Positions 1 to 5,171 of a DNA stretch of 5,193 nucleotides are shown one piece after another. The stretch is from DHVE2 group archaeon (GTDB taxonomy: Archaea; Thermoplasmatota; Thermoplasmata; Thermoplasmatales; Aciduliprofundaceae), in NCBI GenBank assembly GCA_015520975.1, contig WAOZ01000233.1, positions 1-5,193 on the forward strand, in the 5' to 3' direction. Position 1 is the stretch's first letter. The number at the start of each line of letters is the position of its first letter. The notes beneath the pieces are model-generated. The model worked only from the letters and a program-made list of their open reading frames with translations, did no database searches and was not told where the DNA came from. A program made the translations under genes and the position numbers.

Positions 1-1210
1 CCATTAGAGGTATACCAAAAATTGATGTGGGTATCAGTATAAGGTCAAGTGCAACATTTAATATCGCCTGCAGAGTTGTAATTCTTAATAATAGTGATAC
101 TAGATTTCCTGAGATCAATTGTGAGCGGTAAGGTACATTTATAGCGAATAAAAATTCATAAATTAAAAGGATGTCAAGTACTAACCAATAATTTACGAGA
201 TTTTTATTCCACAGGTTAAGAATCTGTGGAGATAAAGCTATTATGAAAGAGACAAAAAATACTGATATGAGAGAGATATATCGCTCCGCTTTATAGGCAA
301 GATCCTTAAATTCCGAGTGCCTGTTCATAGAGTAATGCGCTGCCAGTGCTGGAAATATCACAAATGTAACCGAGTTGGCAATGTAATTCAAAAACATGGC
401 TATTTTCTGGACTCCAAAATATCCGCCAACTTCGTATGCATTCCAGAAAAACTGCAGCATTATTCTATCCGTGAATAGCTGTATTGTATTTACAATACCC
501 ACAAGTGATAGGGGTAAAGCAAAGAGAAGATACGCCTTAACCGTCCTGTAAGATGGAAACTTAAATTTGAACCTTATATCCCCGGAGATACGAACATACG
601 CGAAAAGCTGTGCCGCCGTGCCCAGAAGGAAAGAGTAGGTGAATAACACGCCCATAAATTCCGCAGGAATATCCGGTGAAAATGTGTACCACCATATTGA
701 AAATGCTATAATCGCGAGGTTCTGAACGGTAGTTTTCAAAAAAACTGGAGATATGGCTTTTTTTGTATGAATATGTGCCTGGTAAGTTGTTTTGAATATA
801 TGAGTAAATGCACCCAAAAAGTAAGCTGCAAATGCTATGTACACGGCCATCTGTAGATAGTATGTTTCAAATCCGATATGAAAGAAATATTTCAGTATTA
901 ATATGCCCCCATACATTAAAATCAAATAGATCCCAGCCAAAATGAATTTCAGCAGAATATATGTGCTCATACATTCATCGTAATTTTTCTGTTCTGTGAG
1001 TTTTCTAACATGTGTGGCGTTCATTCCAAGATCCAGTATCACACTTGTTATACCGCCAATCGCAAGCGCCGATCCGAATATACCCCAAGATAACTGTCCC
1101 ACAAAGCGATACACGAAAAACATTGTGATGTATCCTATTAAACCGCCAAATACATTGTACGATAAAACAAAAAGAGATTTTCTAGTTAGATTGGAGGTGT
1201 CTATTTTCAT
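1..1210 (-). CDS. Wzx-like polysaccharide/oligosaccharide flippase, C-terminus cut by window edge
   Basis: The minus-strand frame is open from ATG at 1210 to the left edge: 403 codons with no stop, so the C-terminus lies outside the window. The protein is almost wholly hydrophobic, with many membrane segments, and fits the MOP/PST flippase superfamily that moves lipid-linked glycans across the membrane. Supporting landmarks are N-terminal KSLFVLSYNVFGGLIGYIT (11-29); ILDLGMNATHVRKL (58-71), where these proteins have a DLG segment; TDRIMLQFFWNAYEVGGYFG (247-266), the usual D-R-x-M-L...E-V-G-x-Y block; IFPALAAHYS (285-294); and NVALDLILIPTSIFGI (385-400), like the NxxLNxxLIPxxGxxG motif of the C-terminal half. 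Relatives usually have about 420-500 residues, so perhaps 20-100 are missing. The start overlaps the mtnP stop by 4 bases and has GGGAG 7 bases upstream. Sampled lines are lower in GC (about 30-42%) than mtnP. The glycan carried cannot be told; no glycosyltransferase is visible. Confidence 0.88.
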   Translation of the reverse strand, partial: MKIDTSNLTRKSLFVLSYNVFGGLIGYITMFFVYRFVGQLSWGIFGSALAIGGITSVILDLGMNATHVRKLTEQKNYDECMSTYILLKFILAGIYLILMYGGILILKYFFHIGFETYYLQMAVYIAFAAYFLGAFTHIFKTTYQAHIHTKKAISPVFLKTTVQNLAIIAFSIWWYTFSPDIPAEFMGVLFTYSFLLGTAAQLFAYVRISGDIRFKFKFPSYRTVKAYLLFALPLSLVGIVNTIQLFTDRIMLQFFWNAYEVGGYFGVQKIAMFLNYIANSVTFVIFPALAAHYSMNRHSEFKDLAYKAERYISLISVFFVSFIIALSPQILNLWNKNLVNYWLVLDILLIYEFLFAINVPYRSQLISGNLVSLLLRITTLQAILNVALDLILIPTSIFGIPLM

Positions 1211-1980
1211 ATTTCGGCTCCCTGCAACGCAGTTTTACACGGGCAATTCCTCTCCGCAGGAATCTCTGGCAAGGCGTTTTCAAGTATTTTCTTTATTTTT
1301 TCTTCGTTTTCCTTCATAACCCTCATAACTTCTTCCGTGGTCACTGGCTTTTCAGCCCAGACATCATAATCTGTTATGGTGGATACATTCACATAGCACA
1401 TTTCAAGTTCTCTAGCAAGCTGCGCCTCGGGTACGAGCGTCATACCTATTATATCCGCAAACTGTCTGAACATTCTCGACTCAGCCCGCGTCGAAAATCT
1501 CGGGCCTTCTATGCACACATAGGTTCCCTGTTCATGCGTTCTGAACCCCAGCGATTTTGAAGTTTTTATGAATATATCTCTGAGCTGCGGACAGAACGGA
1601 TCCGCGGTGCTTATATGCACAACCTTTGGCCCATCGTAAAATGTGTATTCGCGTTTCTTGGTGAAATCTATGAACTGATCAGGTATGACAATATCCCCCG
1701 GTTTAAAGGACTCCTGAAGAGAGCCGACTGCGGATATTCCTATTATTCTTTCGACACCCACGGAATGCAAAGCATATATGTTTGCTCGGTAGTTCACACG
1801 GTGCGGTGGTATGTAATGCCCCTTTCCATGCCTCGGGATAAATACAACCTCAACGCCGTTTATTTCTCCAAACTCCAGATTTCCAGATGGTAAGCCGTAA
1901 GGTGTATGCACTTTAACGCTCTTCTCCGGCGTGAAAACTCCATAAACTCCCGAACCTCCAATGATTCCTATCCTGACCAT
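1207..1980 (-). CDS. mtnP: S-methyl-5'-thioadenosine phosphorylase (MTAP)
   Basis: This 257-residue protein belongs to the PNP/MTAP phosphorylase family (EC 2.4.2.28). It splits methylthioadenosine, the by-product of polyamine synthesis, with phosphate into adenine and 5-methylthioribose-1-phosphate in the cytoplasm. Visible signatures are the phosphate loop GGSG (8-11), RHG (50-52), VNYRANI (62-68), SAVGSL (83-88), PGDIVIPDQFIDFT (94-107), the family block IEGPRFSTRAESRMFR (157-172), MTLVPEAQLARELEMCY (180-196) and TDYD (203-206). Aligned from memory to human MTAP, R50/H51 match Arg60/His61, M180 matches Met196, and D204/D206 match Asp220/Asp222. The Asp pair favours 6-aminopurine substrates over inosine or guanosine. 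Cysteines at 130, 156, 195, 246 and 248 include a C-terminal CPC pair, as in thermophile MTAP II enzymes held by disulfides. The ATG at 1980 is supported by AGGTGAT 5 bases upstream. The length is normal. A broad-specificity purine nucleoside phosphorylase is the main alternative. Confidence 0.94.
   Translation of the reverse strand: MVRIGIIGGSGVYGVFTPEKSVKVHTPYGLPSGNLEFGEINGVEVVFIPRHGKGHYIPPHRVNYRANIYALHSVGVERIIGISAVGSLQESFKPGDIVIPDQFIDFTKKREYTFYDGPKVVHISTADPFCPQLRDIFIKTSKSLGFRTHEQGTYVCIEGPRFSTRAESRMFRQFADIIGMTLVPEAQLARELEMCYVNVSTITDYDVWAEKPVTTEEVMRVMKENEEKIKKILENALPEIPAERNCPCKTALQGAEI
1218..1222 (-). promoter_or_regulatory. Ribosome binding site of the flippase, inside mtnP
   Basis: GGGAG on the minus strand lies 7 bases before the flippase ATG at 1210 and within the last codons of mtnP. 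With the ATGA stop/start overlap at 1207-1210, it decides the flippase start and points to translational coupling with mtnP. Confidence 0.6.
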
Positions 1981-1985
1981 TGTAA

Positions 1986-1992
1986 ATCACCT
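1986..1992 (-). promoter_or_regulatory. Ribosome binding site of mtnP
   Basis: AGGTGAT on the minus strand is 5 bases before the mtnP ATG (1980). It matches seven consecutive bases complementary to the archaeal 16S rRNA 3' end and fixes the start. Confidence 0.75.
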
Positions 1993-2009
1993 GAACTCAG
2001 CATGAGATT

Positions 2010-2023
2010 AAAAGATAAAAAAA
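2010..2023 (-). terminator. Possible T-tract terminator after the antiporter
   Basis: Directly after the antiporter TAA the minus strand reads seven T, then ATC, then four T. Archaeal RNA polymerase can stop at T-rich tracts without a hairpin, so this may end or attenuate the antiporter transcript before mtnP. The whole gap is only 43 bases and has no clear TATA box at a good distance from mtnP, so read-through into mtnP is also likely. Confidence 0.35.
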
Positions 2024-3328
2024 TTAATGCTCTGGCGCCGGCTGTTCAAGAAGTTTCTTTTTGAGCACAGGTACCCAGAGCGTTTCTATGATAACCGATA
2101 CAAGTACGGTTACAAGGGTGGCGCACAGTATTATTTCGCCCCACTGTATCATCTGTGCATCATGGAACCGCATTCCGAGCGCCAGAGGAAGGCTGGCAAG
2201 CGCGGAAGGGACCACACCCCTCGGGCCTTCCAGAGATATGAACAGATACTTTTTAAATTTCCATTTCGGCAGTATAACCAGCGCCGCAATCGGTCTCGCC
2301 ACAAACACGATTATGAGACCAATAATTATTCCGTACACGAGAACCGTTGGCGTCATAATGCTGAGATTCAAGCTCGCACCAAGAAGCACGAATATGAATA
2401 TTGTCCCAATCATAGCAAGTGTGTCGTTAAAATGAATATCTCTGTTGATTGCCTCCGTAGTTTCCGGCGTGGTATCGTGGAAGAAATCATCATGATTTCC
2501 GAGGAGTATGCCAACCACCGTGGCAACAAGGAAACCAGACGCCATGACCACCTCTCCAAGAACGAAGCCGCCGAAGGCGAGTGTCAGCGCTAAAATCTCT
2601 ATGTATGGTGATTTTCGAAGTTGAAGTTTTTTGATTCCGAAATATCCGGCATAGGCTATCACAACGCCTATGAAAATGGACATACCCACTTCGTAAAGGA
2701 AATAAACCACCGCTGCAGGATAAAGAGTTATATAATTCGCAATACCCTCTACCACCTGCGCGCTCGGAGCCTGCGGCATGACGAACACCAGCGCGAGGGA
2801 GGTTAGCACTATGCCCAGAGGATCGTTAAATATTGACTCGGTAACGATAACTGTTTCTATATCCCTGTCAATGTGATGCTGTTTAAACAGCGGTATCAGT
2901 GTGGCAGGATCCGTGGCAGAGATTATCGCGCCGAATAGAAAACCAACAGCAAATGGAACATTAAATATCAAAGAAAATGCAAAAGCGGATATAAGCGCCG
3001 TTATAAGCAATCCCACAGTATCAAGAAGCGCTATGGTGGTGAAGTTTTTAACAAGAAGAGAGCGCCAGAGATGATGCCCTTCTGCAAAGAGAATCATAAA
3101 TAAACCAAAAACTCTGACATATTCAAACATATCCCGCGCAACATCTCTCCCTATCAATCCGAGAATGGGACCTGCAAGAATTCCAAATACTATGAGCAGC
3201 GGAATGTAAGAGATGTTGGTTTTTCTGCTTATGAGAAGGGCAGTGATACCGAGTATCAGAACTACCACGACGACATACGCAACCACATCAACTCCGGATT
3301 GTAACACATTTGAGGGATTCATTTTCAT
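2024..3328 (-). CDS. nhaP: Na+/H+ (cation/proton) antiporter, CPA1/NhaP family
   Basis: This integral membrane protein exchanges Na+ (or K+/Li+) for protons. With the start at 3328 it has 434 residues and about 12-13 hydrophobic segments, a normal core length. Family signatures are SATDPATLIPLF (137-148), the discontinuous-helix TDP motif; ESIFNDPLGIVL (164-175), carrying the ion-binding Asn168-Asp169 and Glu164 seen in CPA1 antiporters; VARPIA (343-348); and EGPRGVVPSALASLPLAL (367-384), the late-helix G-x-R-G block. The ND pair is typical of electroneutral CPA1 exchangers; CPA2 proteins have DD. The tail ends in KKKLLEQPAPEH, with no TrkA/RCK regulatory domain. An upstream in-frame ATG at 3352 would add eight residues, but it precedes the transcript start predicted from the TATA box at 3362-3369. 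ATG 3328 has AGGAG 4 bases away; ATG 3322 is also possible. The gene is divergent from ubiX and upstream of mtnP. The cation and polarity cannot be read from sequence. Confidence 0.92.
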   Translation of the reverse strand: MKMNPSNVLQSGVDVVAYVVVVVLILGITALLISRKTNISYIPLLIVFGILAGPILGLIGRDVARDMFEYVRVFGLFMILFAEGHHLWRSLLVKNFTTIALLDTVGLLITALISAFAFSLIFNVPFAVGFLFGAIISATDPATLIPLFKQHHIDRDIETVIVTESIFNDPLGIVLTSLALVFVMPQAPSAQVVEGIANYITLYPAAVVYFLYEVGMSIFIGVVIAYAGYFGIKKLQLRKSPYIEILALTLAFGGFVLGEVVMASGFLVATVVGILLGNHDDFFHDTTPETTEAINRDIHFNDTLAMIGTIFIFVLLGASLNLSIMTPTVLVYGIIIGLIIVFVARPIAALVILPKWKFKKYLFISLEGPRGVVPSALASLPLALGMRFHDAQMIQWGEIILCATLVTVLVSVIIETLWVPVLKKKLLEQPAPEH

Positions 3329-3332
3329 CACT

Positions 3333-3337
3333 CTCCT
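3333..3337 (-). promoter_or_regulatory. Ribosome binding site of the antiporter; decides the start
   Basis: The minus strand reads AGGAGAGTGATGAAAATG, close to AGGAGGTGAT with one changed base. AGGAG is 4 bases from ATG 3328 and 10 from ATG 3322; the GTGAT part is 4 bases from ATG 3322. Either start fits and the ATG at 3352 does not, since it lies upstream of this site. Confidence 0.55.
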
Positions 3338-3351
3338 GTCGAAAAACGACA
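3337..3351. repeat. Small inverted repeat in the divergent promoter region
   Basis: TGTCG-AAAAA-CGACA is a perfect 5-bp inverted repeat with a 5-base spacer. It sits between the TATA element and the antiporter ribosome binding site, about where the antiporter transcript should begin. It could be an operator half-site pair or a 5'-end hairpin, or chance, since the arms are short. Confidence 0.3.
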
Positions 3352-3361
3352 TGATGTTTAA

Positions 3362-3369
3362 CTATATAC
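3362..3369. promoter_or_regulatory. TATA element shared by the divergent antiporter and ubiX genes
   Basis: CTATATAC contains the self-complementary TATATA and is the clearest TATA element in the gap. Read on the minus strand it predicts a transcript start near 3340, leaving a short leader with the AGGAG site. Read on the plus strand it predicts a start near 3391, about 29 bases before the preferred ubiX ATG. No strong BRE is evident on either side, so the direction is not settled by sequence. Confidence 0.5.
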
Positions 3370-3419
3370 GACTTACCAAGGACAAATGTTATCTAATGAC
3401 ACGGCATTCGGGTTCTATT

Positions 3420-3968
3420 ATGAAAATAGTGGTTGGCATTACCGGCGCTTCGGGCGCAGCTCTTGGTATAAAACTTGTAGAGGAACTGCACGCTCATACC
3501 GTATATCTCATTATATCCCCAACTGCAAAAAAGATCATTGAATCGGAAACAAATTACACGATTGAAAATATCATCCATTCCGTGGATTATTATTACGATA
3601 ACAGTGAGATGGATGCGGATATAGCCTCTGGCACGCAGAAATTTGATGCCGTGGTGGTAATTCCATGCAGTACAAACACCCTCGCAAAAATTGCCAACGG
3701 TATAGCGGATAACCTCATAACCCGCGTGGCGAGCATAGCCTTAAAAGAGAAAAGAAAACTTGTCATCGTGCCACGGGAAACCCCTTTTAGCACTGTTACT
3801 CTGAGAAACATGTACGAGCTTTCAATGATGGGCGCTCATATATTACCGCCCGTACCAGCATTTTATCTCAAACCCAAGAGCATTGAAGATGTGATAGATT
3901 ATATAGTTGGTAAGACCCTGGATTACCTTGGAATCGAACACACTCTTTACACACCCTATCGACGGTAA
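3420..3968 (+). CDS. ubiX: UbiX-type flavin prenyltransferase
   Basis: This 182-residue protein joins a dimethylallyl group to reduced FMN, giving the prenylated FMN used by UbiD-family decarboxylases (EC 2.5.1.129). It is a cytosolic Rossmann-like flavoprotein, usually dodecameric. Signatures are GITGASGAALG (6-16), SPTAKKII (33-40), IASGTQKFDAVVVIPCST (68-85), LAKIANGIADNLITR (88-102), LVIVPRETP (114-122), NMYELSMMGAHILPP (130-144), AFYLKP (147-152) and the C-terminal VGKTLDYLGI (163-172). By memory alignment to Pseudomonas UbiX, S11, R102, K109, R119, E120 and Y149 match catalytic or phosphate-binding residues; the usual Arg185 position is Lys165. The family begins right at M(K)IVVGITGASG, so ATG 3420 is preferred. 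In-frame ATG 3396 (adding MTRHSGSI) is nearer the expected leaderless distance from the TATA element, and no clear ribosome binding site chooses between them. The frame stays open further upstream, but that lies over the antiporter. No ubiD neighbour is in the window. Confidence 0.94.
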   Translation: MKIVVGITGASGAALGIKLVEELHAHTVYLIISPTAKKIIESETNYTIENIIHSVDYYYDNSEMDADIASGTQKFDAVVVIPCSTNTLAKIANGIADNLITRVASIALKEKRKLVIVPRETPFSTVTLRNMYELSMMGAHILPPVPAFYLKPKSIEDVIDYIVGKTLDYLGIEHTLYTPYRR

Positions 3969-4900
3969 ATTCGTCCAAGAATAAACCATGAACCTATGTA
4001 CGATGCCGCCAGTATGATTATGTATATCGGCCCGGGAATGAGAACGAGAAGATACAGAACGAACAGTACTATTTTTATTCCGTTGGCGAATTTGGTGCCT
4101 TTCTTTTCCATAAGCGTGCCTTTGAACTCTTCTCTGAGTTTGTCGTTTCTCTTTTTGATGAAATAGGAAATCGCGGCGAACGCTATGAACAGAATTAGGG
4201 GCGATTCGAGAGGATTCATCTTGTAATAAACCACATTCCCACTGTTGAGCTGGAAAAATTCACCCACTATGATTCTTGCTCCAAGTGTTCCTGAGGGCAG
4301 TGAAAATGAGCCGAGTCCGGCGATTATCTCATTATGCGTGCTTTTTAAAATTGCCGTGCTTTTGAGCTTATCTATAAATGTATCGTTGAACCCAGCAGCG
4401 TAAAACGGCGCAAAATAAAGCTGTATAGGCACCACGGGCATACTTTTACCTTCCACTGGCGTGCCTGCAATTATCATTTTGAGCGTGATCGGTGCCGTGG
4501 AATTAACATCACCTATAAGCCCCTGCACATCCGTAGGGTCGTTCAGTATACCCTGCGTATCGTCATGCAGAGGATCGGCACGGGTTATTCTCACAAACGA
4601 AAGATACCCACATCCGTGTTCATTTTTCTCTATTACCGGTTCAAGTTTCTGTTTGAAATAATGCGATGCCGTAGCAAGATCGATATTCCACACACCGTAT
4701 TCCTGCCCGATAGCTTTTCTCAATTCCTGCGCGGCATCGCCTGTTATGACCCATGTAATGTGACCCCCATAAATGTCTGAAAATTCAAGAATCTGCAAAT
4801 CTGTTTCGAGAGTTATTGTACTGGAGCTATTTGCGGCATAAGAAAAAGGCATTAGCGCTGTTATCGCGAGGAGCAGGCCGAGTACTGTAACCCACCTCAT
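3956..4900 (-). CDS. Hypothetical secreted protein with C-terminal membrane anchor
   Basis: I do not recognise this 314-residue protein. It starts with a clear signal peptide, MRWVTVLGLLLAITALMPFS plus YAA (cleavage near 22-23). A domain of about 205 residues follows that should lie outside the cell; it holds three N-x-S/T sequons (N24, N133, N172), two cysteines (C97, C99 in HGCGYL) and the motif-like FSDIYGGHITWVITGDAAQELRKA (40-63, split here: FSDIYGGHITWV, then ITGDAAQELRKA). A membrane helix is near 233-248, then a basic linker (KKRNDKLREEFKG, 249-261, and on to 274), then a hydrophobic stretch 275-308 broken by PGP (290-291 region), likely two helices, ending RIYRR. The charges place the large domain outside and linker and tail inside. 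ATG 4900 is chosen because the signal peptide begins there and the TATA box lies about 26 bases upstream; a TTG at 4972 would add 24 residues before the signal. The gene overlaps the ubiX end by 13 bases, tail to tail. Confidence 0.82.
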   Translation of the reverse strand: MRWVTVLGLLLAITALMPFSYAANSSSTITLETDLQILEFSDIYGGHITWVITGDAAQELRKAIGQEYGVWNIDLATASHYFKQKLEPVIEKNEHGCGYLSFVRITRADPLHDDTQGILNDPTDVQGLIGDVNSTAPITLKMIIAGTPVEGKSMPVVPIQLYFAPFYAAGFNDTFIDKLKSTAILKSTHNEIIAGLGSFSLPSGTLGARIIVGEFFQLNSGNVVYYKMNPLESPLILFIAFAAISYFIKKRNDKLREEFKGTLMEKKGTKFANGIKIVLFVLYLLVLIPGPIYIIILAASYIGSWFILGRIYRR

Positions 4901-4920
4901 TAGCCTCAAAAACGCATCCA

Positions 4921-4931
4921 ATATATTTAAA
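4921..4931 (-). promoter_or_regulatory. TATA box of the secreted protein gene (leaderless promoter)
   Basis: The minus strand reads TTTAAATATAT, preceded by CCAAAGA, which has the purine/A-rich look of a BRE. Its centre is about 26 bases before ATG 4900, so transcription should start at or within a base or two of that ATG. GAGG three bases before the ATG would then fall outside the transcript. Confidence 0.6.
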
Positions 4932-4998
4932 TCTTTGGAGAAAACTGAATTGTTTTGTATCCATATCTCCAAAACGCTGATTGGTATCTCACTTTATG

Positions 4999-5007
4999 TT
5001 TATATAA
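4999..5007 (-). promoter_or_regulatory. Second TATA-like element upstream of the secreted protein gene
   Basis: The minus strand reads TTATATAAA just after the end of the upstream partial gene. It predicts a start near 4977 and a leader of roughly 77 bases. It also reads as TTTATATAA on the plus strand, but no convincing plus-strand gene follows. It may be a distal promoter or simply AT-rich spacer. Confidence 0.3.
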
Positions 5008-5022
5008 CAGCCAATGGTGTGT

Positions 5023-5171
5023 TTAAGGAATCTGAATGGAGATATTACCGCTTATTCCCTCTGCACAGAATTGTATTTTGCATCCACTCAAAACACGCCC
5101 ATATATGTGAAATATATCTCCGGTATCCATGAGTCCATCGTTGTTTGTGTCAATAACATCAATAATAATTC
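5023..5171 (-). CDS. C-terminal fragment of a probable extracellular protein with a calcium-type DxNxDG loop
   Basis: The minus strand is open from the last genomic base (about 5171) to TAA at 5023-5025 and gives 48 full codons. The fragment begins IIIDVIDTNNDGLMDTGD, then FHIYGRVLSGCKIQFCAEGI, then SGNISIQIP and stop. DTNNDGLMDTGD has the acidic spacing of an EF-hand or dockerin-type calcium loop (D1, N3, D5, G6, D9, D12). A short beta-rich tail with two cysteines five residues apart follows. Archaeal secreted and type IV pilin-like proteins often end in such a D-x-N-x-D-G...G-D-x-F stretch followed by beta strands, so a surface protein is likely; this is inference. There is no start, because the contig ends here. 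The frame meets an in-frame TAA inside the adapter, which is an artefact. It lies 122 bases upstream of, and in the same direction as, the secreted membrane protein gene, which has its own TATA box. Confidence 0.65.

Noticed and set aside
208..230. Inverted repeat TCCACAG / CTGTGGA with a 9-base loop
   Set aside because: It lies in the middle of the flippase coding sequence. Arms of 7 bp are expected by chance in a few kilobases, and there is no T-tract or second copy.
996..1319. A 107-codon open frame on the plus strand
   Set aside because: It is antisense to the flippase start and the mtnP end, both of which are convincing coding sequence; the translated protein resembles nothing I know.
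2027..2593. A 188-codon open frame on the plus strand
   Set aside because: It lies wholly antisense to the antiporter, is rich in Arg, His and Tyr with no family features, and has no promoter or ribosome binding site. The antiporter frame has unmistakable motifs.
3213..3419. N-terminal extension of ubiX by 69 residues
   Set aside because: The frame happens to be open, but it runs over the antiporter N-terminus and the divergent promoter. UbiX proteins start at M(K)IVVGITGASG.
4935..5132. A 65-codon open frame on the plus strand
   Set aside because: It crosses the promoter region and is antisense to the calcium-loop gene fragment; its cysteine- and histidine-rich translation shows no recognisable feature.
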